26,450 nt of DNA from Chara braunii (lineage: Eukaryota; Streptophyta; Charophyceae; Charales; Characeae): the NCBI GenBank assembly GCA_003427395.1, contig BFEA01000301.1, positions 1,705,934 through 1,732,383 of the forward strand. The letters run 5' to 3'. Shown here piece after piece: positions 7,799 through 17,464 of this stretch. Each line of letters begins with the position of its first letter. Within the stretch, counting starts at the first letter, position 1. Both the position numbers and the translations under genes were made by a program. Below the pieces are notes generated by a model. That model was not told where the DNA came from, did not search any database, and was given only the letters and a program-made list of their open reading frames with translations.

Positions 7799-9820
7799 AA
7801 TTCGAATGACAGTTGTTATGCACGGGGAATGCTGTGATTTGGCTAAGTGATGATCATCTCAATCTGCTGATTCTGCTCCGTGTAGCTTACTATAGAGGTA
7901 AGCTGCTTCATTATTGTGCTTAATTGTCTGGAATAGGGGTCAAGCGTCATGGTTTTTGGATCTACTCATGTGGGTGGCATAGGGGCTGTGGTGTTGAATA
8001 TCTACAGCCTAGAGAGAGAGAGAGAGAGAGAGAGAAGGGGGGCAGAGCTACGTACCTGGTCGGGGGTGAGTGGAACTGCAGGGTACGAAGCAAATGCACC
8101 TGTCCACGTTAGCAGGAATTTCATTTCTTTTCTTGTTTTTATTCTTGCATGTATCTTCCCATGTTCTAGCGGAAGATTCATTCTCCTTTTTCAGTACTCA
8201 GTGAGTAGCCGGGGACGACCGAGGCTGCACACCCCAACCCGTCACCACAGCGTTGGTCTCCATGCTGTCCGCTGTTACGATCTGCATGCAAGGTACTCCT
8301 GAGGTGCATGCTGCAGCGAGACGCTGATTCTCCCACTGGTTTTCATTCCTATGCTCGTCATCATTATAACGTTGACCGAAGTTGTGTTCATTATCACACT
8401 AACACGTCCGGCTGTGATACTTCATCGTCACAACCTCTGTGATTGGGCTGCTCGAAGTGTGATTTTTGCTCGGCATGGCCGCCACCACCCATGTCACCTC
8501 CAACTCCGTGATTAAATCCCCTCCCTTGAGTACGTTGTGGATCGGCTTCATGGTCCTTTGTCTGCTCCCGATCTACGTGTGCCTAGCAGGAGAGGAGGTA
8601 GGGCTGGTGGACGGAAGGGGAGCTGGTGAGTGTTGTGTCGCAGCCAAATGGGGTGAGCGGATAACAACGAGTGGTGTTGGACTATGTGGTATGCTCGCAC
8701 ATTGCGGTTGGAAACTCACCTGGTCCAGGCATAGTAAGGATTGACAGATCGAGAGCTCTTTTCTTGATTATGTGGGTGGTGGTGCATGCCCGGTCTCCTC
8801 ATTAGTGACGACGGGTTGTCCTTGCAATAACAAAACTGCATGGCCTCAGCGACGGTACCTTGCTGCCGGGCAGTATTGGTGCTACTGTAGTTTTACCGCT
8901 GCATCAAGGCTGTTGTTCCTACACCTTGTTACTGACCTATGTTTTTCAAAGCCCGACGTCTGCACTCTGAGTCGTGGTCAGTACTGACAAGCAAGGAACA
9001 GACTCTGACTAGAGCGATCGTTTGAGGTTACTGCCACCGATGGCTAAGCAGAATAGTTGCTGGTTACCTGACTCGAGACGTCACAAATGTCGGAAGAAAA
9101 CGCGGGCGTCGTAAGGGAGCTCAACCAGAACAGAAACCTCGTGTAAGACAACACGATAGGAACTCGGTTGGTTCTGATTTCCGGCGCGAAAGCGAACTGT
9201 GTGGGCATGGGCCTTCTATCCTTTAGCTTTTCAGGATTTGAAGCTAGAGGTGTCAGAAACATAATCGACTTGTGTTCATATGTGAATGTAAGTTGTGAGA
9301 GAGCGTACCTAGTCATGGCAAACAGTTTACATGATTGACACATGCCTGAGCTTTGCTTATAACCGTCCACGGCAATAGGTTCACCGTTGGCATTTGCAGG
9401 GCACTGTACAGATTGCACCTGTTGCTGCTGATGATTGTTGCTGCTTGCGGACACTGTTGCATGTTGAGTATCTTGCTGGGTACAAATCCGTGCATGAGTG
9501 GTTTTTGACTACGCCTTTACTATGCACCCTGCTTTGTTTTGCTTACAAGTTGTCGTGCTTTGCAACATCACTGTGTTGACCACGCGTTTCTCGTTGTCGC
9601 GCGGATTCTGCTGCTGTTACTATAGACTTCAACGTTGTGGTCGCTATGCTTTCGCTACGCCGACCTTGTTTTTACTGCCAGAAAGAACCATTGCGTTTTG
9701 CTGGATATTATTACGTTCCGGGTAGAGCACAGGGGATGTGTCAAACTCGAACAGGGCCTTTCTAGGCTGCTTGGCAACATTATGGTCGAGGAAACGGTAG
9801 TATGGCCTTGGGAGAGATGA
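7799..9820. other. No gene recognised; contains an (AG)n microsatellite
   Basis: Several unrelated open frames of 60-136 codons overlap on both strands and none matches a family I know. A short (AG)12-type microsatellite lies at about 8010-8034. The sequence could be intronic or intergenic. Confidence 0.4.
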
Positions 9821-9822
9821 CC

Positions 9823-9832
9823 AGGCTATATA
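9823..9832 (+). promoter_or_regulatory. Possible TATA box
   Basis: CTATATAGAG sits in a G-rich surround and is a good plant TATA match. A GTGAGT possible splice donor follows at about 9975. No gene can be assigned downstream before the hairpin array, so this is a weak call. Confidence 0.2.
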
Positions 9833-10064
9833 GAGGGGGGCGTTGCGGCGGTGTAGAGGTCTGTTAGAGGGGATCGGCATTCTGTGTTTGGACTTCGGTC
9901 TGGCCGTATTGCTGAGGCTTTTGGCCACCATTGCGGGGCCCTCAGGCGCACCCAAATTTCAAAGCCCTCTCATCGTGAGTCTGAGTGCACCTCTCTTGTA
10001 TCTGAGTGTCTAAATTATCTAAATCTATCCCTCTTACTCTTAGTCGCTGTTTTTTTTCTGGGGT

Positions 10065-10677
10065 TTCTGAACAGGAGGACGGGCACCCGAAGTTGGGAAG
10101 GCTCAGAATCTTGCTGTTTCTTTTTGTGGGTTGCTCAAAACAGAGCTGGGAATACTCTTAAGTTGCGTGGACCCAGTTTTGTGTGTTTTCTTCTGAGGGG
10201 GACACAAGTATAAGGTTGAGCGTACCCTTAAGGTAGGGCGGCTCTGTCATAAGCCATGAACGAAACGGTCAACCAAAGTATAAAGTTTTGATATATATTA
10301 TACGAACCTATATTATGTGGCAGACTGGGCACCCTAAGTTTGGAAAGCCAGTCAGTAAGTCAGGTAGAGCAGAAAGCAGAGAGAGGCAAATGAAGAATAT
10401 AATGAAGGTAACCTGGGCAGGCTGAGCGTACCCTTAAGTTAGGGCGATTCAGTCTTATGCTCGTGATAATACAAAGGAGTCAGAGAGTTAGTATAAATTT
10501 GTTTTATTTTCCCTTCTAAACACAAGGCAGGATTGGATGTCTCCCTAAGTTGGGTAGGTCTGATTATCTGCCTAATAAGAGAGAAACATATAAAGTTTGT
10601 GCAAGTATATCTATGGTTGTTCATCTATATTGCCGGTACGGAGGCTAAGCGTACCCTTAAGCTAGGCGGCTTAGGCA
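10065..10677 (+). repeat. Seven-unit tandem array of covarying hairpins
   Basis: A core resembling ACCCTTAAGTTAGGGCG occurs at 10085, 10154, 10224, 10331, 10430, 10542 and 10653; the later units are spaced 99-112 bp. Flanking arms differ between copies but pair within each: TTCTGA/TCAGAA (10065/10103), CTGGG/CCCAG (10146/10172, extendable to 10 bp with two G-U pairs), GAGC/GCTC (10218/10241), GACTGG/CCAGTC (10323/10348), CTGA/TCAG (10422/10449), GGCAG/CTGCC (10526/10568) and CTAAGC/GCTTAG (10645/10669). Four linkers also carry a TATAAAGTTT-like motif. The function is unknown. The array abuts the truncated start of the gypsy pol. Confidence 0.7.
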
Positions 10678-10729
10678 TACGTCATTGTAATTTGTTCAGA
10701 CAAATCATGTCTTATGTACCTAAACTGTG

Positions 10730-11345
10730 CGAGGTCGAGGCCGTACCTCCACGTGGTTGCATCTACCGCATGAGCGAGGAAGAGTTAAGTGTGCTACGGG
10801 CACAACTCGACGACCTTCTCGAGAAAGGCTGGATTCGGCCTGGCTCTTCGCCATACGGTGCTCCCGTTTTCTTCGTTCGGAAGAAGAACAAGGATTTGCG
10901 GTTGTGCATCGATTATCGCAAGCTCAACACACAAACCGTCAAGAACGCCGGCCCTTTTCCGCGCATCGACGACCTCCTCGAACGGCTGGGCGGTGCCAAG
11001 TTCTTCTCCAAGCTTGACCTCAAATCGGGATATCACCAACTCGAGATCCGGCAAGAGGGCCGCTACCAGACCACGTTTAGAATCCGATATGGGCATTTCA
11101 AATGGCTGGTTATTCCTTTTGGCCTTACGAATGCCCCGACCACATTCCAAGTGGCTATGACAACGGAGTCCTGACACATTCTGGATAGATTCGAACTCAT
11201 CTACCTCGACGACATATTGGTGTACAGCCGGAGTTTGGACGAGCATGTGGAGCACCTGCGCACCGTTTTGGAGCGGCTACGACAAGCCAAGTGCAAAGCC
11301 AACCGCGACAAATGTGAATTCGCGCGGCAAGAGCTTGAGTACTTG
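10730..11345 (+). pseudogene. Gypsy reverse transcriptase (broken)
   Basis: The frame includes [41 protein letters not shown] and [13 protein letters not shown], all typical of Ty3/gypsy RT. The catalytic Asp of LDLKSGY is at about 11016. A TGA at 11172-11174 interrupts the frame. The same frame then continues with the active-site YLDD at 11202-11213 and ILVYSRSLDEHVEHL. The frame is lost just after EFARQELEYLG near 11348, where a few bases seem deleted. The N-terminal RT residues and the protease are missing. Confidence 0.9.
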
Positions 11346-12000
11346 GGGTGACGCCGCAAGGCATCCGTCCACTTGCGGACAAGATCGAGGCCATCCGCGT
11401 AGGGCCCGAGCCCACCAACACCACGGACGTTCGGTCATTCATGGGGTTGGCGGACTACTATCAACGCTTCATCAACGGGTACTCAAGGATTGCCGCACCT
11501 ATGACGAGATTACAATCGCCAAAGGTGCCATTCGTATTCGATGACAACGCACACCGGTCATTCCAAGCACTCAAGATGACCATGCTCATGGCACCCGTCC
11601 TTAGCATCTATGACCCCACCCTGCCAACGAGAGTGACAACTAACGCTTCCGGCTATGGCATTGGGGCAGTCTTGGAACAACATGACGGCAACGACTGACA
11701 CCCTGTGGAGTATTTCAGCCACAGAGTGCCTCCCATGAATTCACTTGATGATGCAAGGAAGAAGGAGCTGCTCGCTTTCGTAATGGCTCTCAAGCGATGG
11801 TGGCACTTCCTCCTTGGGCGTCGTAGGTTCACATGGGTCACGGACAACAACCCGTTGACCTACTACAAGACGCAGGATACGGTGAGCAGCACAATTGGAC
11901 GATGGATGTACTTCATCGACCAATTTGCCTTCACACCGAAACATCTCGCCGGCCTCTCCAATCGCGCAGCAGATGCACTCTCGCGAAGACCCGATCTTTG
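11346..12000 (+). pseudogene. Gypsy RT connection and RNase H (broken)
   Basis: TPQGIRPLADKIEAI, SFMGLADYYQRFI and YSRIAAPMTRL mark the RT thumb/connection. RNase H follows with TNASGYGIGAVLEQ, KKELLAFVMALKRW and VTDNNPLTYYKTQD. The first catalytic Asp, normally TDASGYG, is Asn here, consistent with a G-to-A change. A TGA at 11696-11698 stands where the family usually has Trp before HPVEYFSHR, also G to A. The domain ends with SNRAADALSRRP. Both lesions would abolish activity. Confidence 0.88.
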
Positions 12001-13030
12001 CGCTATGACACATCATGCCTTCGCATTCGACGAGGAACTCCAGCGACATTTCATCCGAGGCTATGAGTGTGATCCAGATTTTGCCACGTTGTATGCGCAG
12101 CTATCTTCGGATCACCCGCCGGCCAGCCACTATCGCATCATCGACGGGTACTTGCTCCTCCACTCGCGAGGCACAGACTTATTGTGTGTCCCACAAGACC
12201 GTCGTCGTCGGACTCGCCTTCTCGGTGAGTACCATGACTCGCGACTCGCCGGCCATTTCGGAGTCAATCGCACTATTGCACGACTTCGACAACGCTTCCG
12301 ATGGCCTGACCTCATTACCGATGTTCTCGGTATTGCGACTCTTGTGAAGTTTGCCGACGAAGCAAGCCCCGCAACCGCAATCCCTACGGCGAGTTGCGCT
12401 CGATGCCTATCCCACGGGAACCCGACGTCTCCATTGCCATGGACGTTACCGGTCCGTTTCCCCGCGATCGCCTCGGGCACGATGGCATCCTCACGGTCGT
12501 TGACCGTTTGAGTAAGTACGCGCGATTTCTCCCTTGCAAGTACTACGCCACAACTCCCGAACTTGCGCGCGTCTTGCACACCGGCTGGATTTGCAGCCAC
12601 GGCGTACCGGAAGACATCGTCAGCAATCGCGACACTCGCTTCATGTCAGCATTCTGGACTTCTCTCATGCAGGAATCCGACACCAAGATGAAACCAAGTT
12701 CGGCTCGGCATCCACAAACGGACCGGCAAACGGAGCGGGCACATCAAACCGCTCAAATGATGCTTCGTACGCTCATCCGTCCGGATCAGAAGGATTGGGT
12801 TGACCTCCTCCCCGACATCGAGTTCGCCTACAACACTTCGTTGCATCTGGCGATCGGCGTGATTCCATTTGAGTTGCACCACGGTGGTCGAAAAGGCCTT
12901 ATCTTTGCTGATCTTCTCCTCCCACGAACAACTGACATTGACGCCACTTGCTCCCCGGCTTCTGTCCGGAAGTACAGGAAATTGCTGGCTCAAGCCCGCG
13001 CGAACATGCAAAAGGCTCAAACCGAATGCA
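12001..13030 (+). pseudogene. Gypsy integrase (broken)
   Basis: The HHCC zinc-binding region reads HDSRLAGHFGVNRTIARLR. A frameshift near 12330 then moves CDSCEVCRRSKP to another frame. The catalytic core shows MDVTGPF, VSNRDTRFMSAFW and QTDRQTERAHQT, so the three acidic residues are present, although the usual QTDGQTE Gly is Arg. IEFAYNTSLHLAIGVIPFEL follows. The frame breaks again near 13020. Confidence 0.88.
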
Positions 13031-13502
13031 GCAGCAAGCCAACAGGCGTCGCGTGCCATGTCCCATCCGCGGAGGTGATGTGGTGTGGGGCTCCGCGAAA
13101 GAGTTTGCAGTCGAGCAGGATGTTTCTCGCAAACTGCTTTCCAAGGGGTTTGGACCATGGCCCGTAACATCAGCCGCGGGCGATGAGCCCGATGGCCCCT
13201 CATTTGGGATCAACATTCCCCCGCATCTGATGGTCCATCTAGTCTTTCACTCCTCGAAGCTGGCGACATACACACCAGCTAAGAGTGACGACTTCCCGGG
13301 CCGACGATCGCAAGACCCTCCATCTATGGATGGTCATCAGGAAGTTGACCGCGTCATCACGGATCGCAAGTACGGCAGCAAGCCTGGACAGTACAAAGTT
13401 ACCTTCAAAGCATGCGATCCCGACGACACTCGATGGATTTCAGGAGCAGATTTGAAAGCATCCGCACTGCTGATCTACGCTCACTACGAACGACAAGGTT
13501 AG
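13031..13502 (+). pseudogene. Gypsy integrase C-terminus and chromodomain-like tail
   Basis: After the frameshift the sequence resembles the integrase C-terminal segment (GDVVWGSAKEF, LLSKGFGPWPV, HLVFHSSKLATY). It ends with HQEVDRVITDRKYGSKPGQY, KVTFKACDP and TRWISGADLK. The spacing matches a chromodomain of the chromovirus type (xxEVExILDxR...YxVKWKGY...TWExxxxL), although several aromatic-cage positions are not conserved. Stop TAG at 13500-13502. Confidence 0.75.
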
Positions 13503-13587
13503 CTAAGGGAGCTTCACGACCTGCCCCTCCCACCTGGACAGACAGCTTCGCCCTCGCAGGTAAGTTCGGTCTTTCAAGGAGCGGGGG

Positions 13588-14160
13588 TGTGGCATACTGC
13601 GCAGCCACACGAGCCTGCAGGGCCCGACCAGCGTTTTCAGCCTAAAACAGGGCCCTCCAGGCCCTGAGTCTTTTCAGCCTGAAACGGAGGGCCATTTTCA
13701 GGCCCTCACAAGATTGACCTGCCCTGAAACTTAGGCACCAGCCCAGGGTTTTAGCACAGGCCATTTTTGGCCTGTTTTCAAGACAGCCCTTGTTTGAACT
13801 TCAACGCCAGGGTCTGGCACGTTTTGGCATTGGCAAGAGCAGCCTCCTGGACGGGCCAGCACTATATAAGACTGGCCCGCCCTACAGGCTGCAGACAGTC
13901 ATGAGGTAGTTCATAGGAACTTCCCAGGCACTTCACGTGCAGGAGGCAGGAGGCAGTCTTCAGGATTCAGCAGCAGCACTCTGGAGGAGCACTGCGGTAG
14001 TAGTAGTAGCGTTAGCAGTAGTCTTCAGCGCTGGGCGCTATCAGGAGCTATAGCAGTGGAGAGAGAGAGATGGTTGGCGGAGGCCAGGGAGACTTACCTG
14101 TGGCGCCATAGCTCCAGCTTCGTCTTCGATGTACCTGCAACAGGGCGCCACCTTCACAGG
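13588..14160 (+). mobile_element. 3' LTR of the gypsy element
   Basis: The polypurine tract AAGGAGCGGGGG (13576-13587) is followed directly by TGTGGC, the expected LTR start. TGTGGC pairs with GCCACA at about 13604-13609. U3 contains a diverged direct repeat (13634-13670 and 13671-13709, TTTTCAGCCTRAAAC...). A TATA box TATATAAG lies at 13863-13870, implying transcription from about 13890. The end near 14158 (CTTCACA) is a guess. Confidence 0.6.
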
Positions 14161-14170
14161 TTAGTACCGG

Positions 14171-14173
<3 letters not shown>

Positions 14174-14231
<58 letters not shown>

Positions 14232-14303
14232 CTTCTTCCTCTTCTAAGTCTACCATCTCCTCCTCCCCCTCTCGCTACCTGACTTCTCAGTATCTGCAGA
14301 CTN

Positions 14304-14340
<37 letters not shown>
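14174..14340. repeat. (GA)n microsatellites with an N gap
   Basis: (GA)n runs at 14174-14226 and 14305-14340 flank a short pyrimidine-rich segment. A single N at 14303 marks an unresolved join, so the repeat length here is unreliable. Confidence 0.9.
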
Positions 14341-14343
<3 letters not shown>

Positions 14344-14683
14344 GTGACTTTGGGACTTGACGACACTTGGGTCCAGACTCGACATTGGGATTCAGACATT
14401 TGATGAGGGATTATTTGGGACGTGTACTGAAGACTTGGTGTTGACAACATTCCCATCTTCACCTCTTCTTCGTCAACCCCCCTCTTCTTCGTCTGTGTAT
14501 GGCTGGGGACTGGCGCATTCTTCCTGTGTGAGCGCCAGGCCCCTTCACACCATGGAATGATGATGATGCATGTCCGGTCTGCATGGCAACATTGATTGTT
14601 CGGATCATTGGTATTTAAGCCTTCCGCTGTGCTATTGTACTATGTGAGAGAGGTTGGTTCTTGTTCTGGTCTGCACCTTTATG

Positions 14684-14685
<2 letters not shown>

Positions 14686-14728
<43 letters not shown>

Positions 14729-14729
14729 N

Positions 14730-14760
<31 letters not shown>
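14686..14760. repeat. (GT)n-(GA)n compound microsatellite
   Basis: (TG)n changes to (GA)n exactly at an N (14729). The N may hide missing sequence between two separate repeats. It lies upstream of the CNOT10 exon, probably within an intron. Confidence 0.9.
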
Positions 14761-14762
<2 letters not shown>

Positions 14763-14822
14763 CCATGATTTTTCCCATTTTATTCTGTGTGCAACTTTTG
14801 TCTTGTTTTTCTTGCAATCGAA

Positions 14823-14906
14823 GCGATTTGCCCTATGTGCATCGGATAAGTGCAGCAGCTCATCTACTGGAAGGCGATTTGCCCTATGTGCATCGGATAA
14901 GTGCAG
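14823..14906. repeat. 51-bp period duplication containing a 33-bp identity
   Basis: A 33-bp segment starting GCGATTTGCCCTATGTGC is identical at 14823-14855 and 14874-14906. It lies just upstream of the CNOT10 exon. No exon coding potential typical of CNOT10 is seen in it. Confidence 0.9.
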
Positions 14907-14932
14907 GGAAAATCTGATTCTCTGACTGGTCA

Positions 14933-14968
14933 GGTATGTGATTTCTTTTTGCCTACTGTGTCTTGCAG
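14933..14968 (+). other. Intron 3' end and acceptor site before the CNOT10 exon
   Basis: The pyrimidine-rich stretch TTTCTTTTTGCCTACTG ends in TCTTGCAG. A CAG|GTATGTG donor-like sequence at 14932/14933 would give an intron of only 36 nt, shorter than plant introns normally are. The real donor is probably further upstream. Confidence 0.5.
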
Positions 14969-17464
14969 CCTCTTCTTGATTATGCTGAAAAGGTTTTGGC
15001 ACGCTGTGAAGGTGATGCTGCTTTGAGTGGGGCATCTAGCCAATGCACTGGTGTCTTGCCTGCCAGCTCAGGTTCATCAGGAGGGGACTCACTGCTGACA
15101 ACGTCAGAGCGGATTGGAGTTGTCACACCATTGTCGAGTACTGGTCCGAATGCATCATTTCCAACGGACTGTGAACTTGGAGTGAAAGGTGGTGGGGCCA
15201 TGTATGATGTTGGCATAGAGGAAGATGCTGTGACCTCCCTTGATCTTCATGGTGGTGGTGGCCTGGGATCTCAACCGGGAAGTGTGGGCAGTGCTTCGTG
15301 TGGACCCACAGCTTTGCCATCGTCAGGTGTCTCATCAGGCATAAGGGGAACCTCATCAGAGAGGGATCACAAAGAGTCTGTCCCATCTGGAATCCATGAG
15401 CTAAACCTCCACATGTACAGAGCTCGTCTGCTAATGCTGGTGCGAAACCTCAAGGCAACAAAGAGGGAAGTGAAGCTTGCATTGAATCTCATCCGGGACC
15501 ACATGCCAGCGCTGGTGCTGAAGGCACAGCTTGAGTATTGCCGAGGAAATTTCCGGAAGGCAATTAAGCTGCTAACAACTTGTTTCTGTGGTGGGGGGTC
15601 ACCTGGGGATGCCGCGTCAGTCTTGGCAGGGGTTGCAGGTGCTCATCTGGACAAGGGGAGCACTGCAATGTTGCTGTCCAATTTGGGGTGCATCCATTTT
15701 AGGCTTGGGAAGCACAATATCGCTGCTGCGTACTTTGTGAAAGCACTGGAGAATTACATGGCGGTGGGGGCAGATAGGCCTTTGTGTGTGAGATCTTTTG
15801 CGAAGGACAAAACACTGCATGTTCTTTGTAATATGGGCATACAGCAACTGTACCTGGGCAATCCGCTGGTGGGATTTCGGTGCTTCCAGGAGTCTGTGAG
15901 GATGTTCTACAACCGACCGTTGTTGTGGCTCCGGCTGGCTGAGTGTTGTATCAGCTCACATGCCAAAGGCTTGCTGGAAGACAGAAAGAGAGAGCAAGGC
16001 AGAGCAAGAGGGAGAGAGGAAGTGATTCTGCGCATTGTTGGGGAGGAACGTTGGCGTCAGGTGTTGTTGCCTACAGGGGGCCTTGGCAGCGGAGGAGGAG
16101 CTAAGGCAGGGAACCCAGATTTTCACGTAGCAGAAACTGCAGGAGAAGGAGGACTACCGGAAGGTGTAGGAAGTGCACAAGGAGAGGGAGGAAGACCAGG
16201 AACGGGTGGAGGAGGTGTAAAGGCAACAGCTGCTGGGGTCTTTCCTCCCAAATGGAGCAAAGCACCACCACAACAAGGGCAGGGGCCTGAAGAGGGTGCA
16301 AGTGGCCCTGTGGGGCCAGGCAGGAACAGTTGTTTGTGGGATGTACGACAGGAGCCCTCTCTGGAATATGCAAGCCACTGTCTGAGGAATGCGCTCACTC
16401 TACTTGATCAGCTTGATTCAACAGCGAATGCAGCAGCTGCAGCTGTGGCACTTCCAGACGCAGATTCTGGGAGTGTTGGGCAGAATGCTAGTGCGTGCAT
16501 ACACGGAGGACAACAGCACCAGCTGCAAGGCATGCAGCATCAACAGAGTGGTGGCAGCCGGAAGAGTACATCTGGCACAGTTGATCGGCGGGCAGGCAGT
16601 GTGGCACCCAGCGCAGAATCTAAAGACGGTGAAGGCGGAGCCGTCGCTCCATCAGTACCTTCAGCAGTGACCGTCATTGCGTCTGCTGTAGCTGTTCATG
16701 AGGATGAGAGGAGAATGGAGTGCTCCACGGTTCAACAGTGTATTCTGGCAAATCTTGCTTACGTAGAACTCGTGTTGGAGAACCCAGTTGCATCCTTGGC
16801 TGCGGCTGAGCGCCTCTTGCGGATTCAAGGATGTTGTCCGCAGTACTCCTTTCTGGGTCACATGTATGCAGCTGAGGCATTGTGCATGCTTGATCGGCCC
16901 ACTGTGGCTGCAGAGCATCTGACGACATGCATGCTCGAACACACAAACTCAATGGATACAACACAGGGTTCCAACTGTGGAAATGTGGAAACGGAGGAGG
17001 AGAATGGACAGAAGTGGAGAACCGTTGAATACGGCGAGGCCAGCACAGATGGCAGTGATATCACAACAGGAACTGGAAGGAGGAGCTCTGCTAGCTCTGC
17101 GGCAGGAGGTGGTATTGCCAGTAGTGGTACTGCCAATGCTGGGGATATACCAGGCGCTCTGTCAGGAACGACATCTCATGCATCACTGTATGTCAACCTT
17201 GCAGCAGTATATGCAATGCAAGGTGAGCTGCTACAGGCGCAGCAATGTGCCTTGCAAGCATTGAAAGTTTCTCCAACGAATCCTCTAGCTATTTTAGCTG
17301 TTGTATATGTAGAACTCTCACGGGGTCGCAAACAAGATGCCCTGGATATGCTCAAGCATTGCCGTAATATCAAATGCTTGTGGGGAGGGGTGGCAAGCGA
17401 CGCGACAAGCAATGCAGCGGGAACCATGGGACTTCGGCCAGCAGCTGTGCAGGCACTCTCGTGA
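14969..17464 (+). CDS. CNOT10: CCR4-NOT transcription complex subunit 10, large 3' exon (partial gene)
   Basis: CNOT10 is a TPR-repeat scaffold subunit of the cytoplasmic CCR4-NOT mRNA deadenylase, where in animals it pairs with CNOT11. The frame has no ATG at its start. It opens at a good acceptor (pyrimidine-rich, TCTTGCAG, AG at 14967-14968) with PLLDYAEKVL in phase 0, so earlier exons exist upstream and are not found. Counting from 14963, family blocks are: RARLLMLVRNLKATKREVKL (about 150-180); LKAQLEYCRGNFRKAIKLL; LLSNLGCIHFRLGKHNIAAA (about 237-262); PLLWLRLAECC (about 320); and C-terminal TPRs at about 587-657 and 740-810. Residues about 335-580 are a Gly/Ser/Gln-rich low-complexity insertion. 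TGA at 17462 follows CRNIKCLWGG..., near the usual C-terminus of plant homologues. A GTGAGT donor overlaps the stop at 17461, so splicing to a further exon is an alternative. Confidence 0.9.
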   Translation, partial: PLLDYAEKVLARCEGDAALSGASSQCTGVLPASSGSSGGDSLLTTSERIGVVTPLSSTGPNASFPTDCELGVKGGGAMYDVGIEEDAVTSLDLHGGGGLGSQPGSVGSASCGPTALPSSGVSSGIRGTSSERDHKESVPSGIHELNLHMYRARLLMLVRNLKATKREVKLALNLIRDHMPALVLKAQLEYCRGNFRKAIKLLTTCFCGGGSPGDAASVLAGVAGAHLDKGSTAMLLSNLGCIHFRLGKHNIAAAYFVKALENYMAVGADRPLCVRSFAKDKTLHVLCNMGIQQLYLGNPLVGFRCFQESVRMFYNRPLLWLRLAECCISSHAKGLLEDRKREQGRARGREEVILRIVGEERWRQVLLPTGGLGSGGGAKAGNPDFHVAETAGEGGLPEGVGSAQGEGGRPGTGGGGVKATAAGVFPPKWSKAPPQQGQGPEEGASGPVGPGRNSCLWDVRQEPSLEYASHCLRNALTLLDQLDSTANAAAAAVALPDADSGSVGQNASACIHGGQQHQLQGMQHQQSGGSRKSTSGTVDRRAGSVAPSAESKDGEGGAVAPSVPSAVTVIASAVAVHEDERRMECSTVQQCILANLAYVELVLENPVASLAAAERLLRIQGCCPQYSFLGHMYAAEALCMLDRPTVAAEHLTTCMLEHTNSMDTTQGSNCGNVETEEENGQKWRTVEYGEASTDGSDITTGTGRRSSASSAAGGGIASSGTANAGDIPGALSGTTSHASLYVNLAAVYAMQGELLQAQQCALQALKVSPTNPLAILAVVYVELSRGRKQDALDMLKHCRNIKCLWGGVASDATSNAAGTMGLRPAAVQALS

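Larger units (their letters stand above)
10730..14160 (+). mobile_element. Truncated Ty3/gypsy chromovirus with 3' LTR
   Basis: The order RT, RNase H, integrase, chromodomain-like tail, polypurine tract and LTR is that of Ty3/gypsy elements. Similarity to pol begins abruptly near 10730. No gag, protease, primer-binding site or 5' LTR is present. Two in-frame stops and at least three frameshifts make it inactive. The right end of the LTR is uncertain because I see no second LTR for comparison and (GA)n sequence follows from 14174. Confidence 0.88.

Noticed and set aside
7847-7890. Box C/D snoRNA suggested by TGATGAT and CTGA words
   Set aside because: The boxes are only about 15-20 nt apart and lack a terminal stem.
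8466-8744. 92-codon open frame with a hydrophobic segment
   Set aside because: No recognisable similarity, no neighbouring signals, and overlapping open frames nearby are equally long.
9044-9454. 136-codon minus-strand open frame
   Set aside because: No domain, and the plus strand is partly open too; length is within chance for this many bases without a gene.
10085-10670. Degenerate telomeric repeats (CCCTAAG, TTAGGG-like words)
   Set aside because: The words are about 70-110 bp apart and part of a larger hairpin core; there are no tandem 7-mers.
10085-10670. CRISPR array
   Set aside because: The genome is eukaryotic, repeat cores are diverged, spacing is irregular (69-112 bp) and no cas genes are present.
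14933-14968. 36-nt intron with GTATGTG donor and TTGCAG acceptor
   Set aside because: Too short for normal plant splicing, and the upstream sequence does not encode CNOT10-like residues; only the acceptor is accepted.
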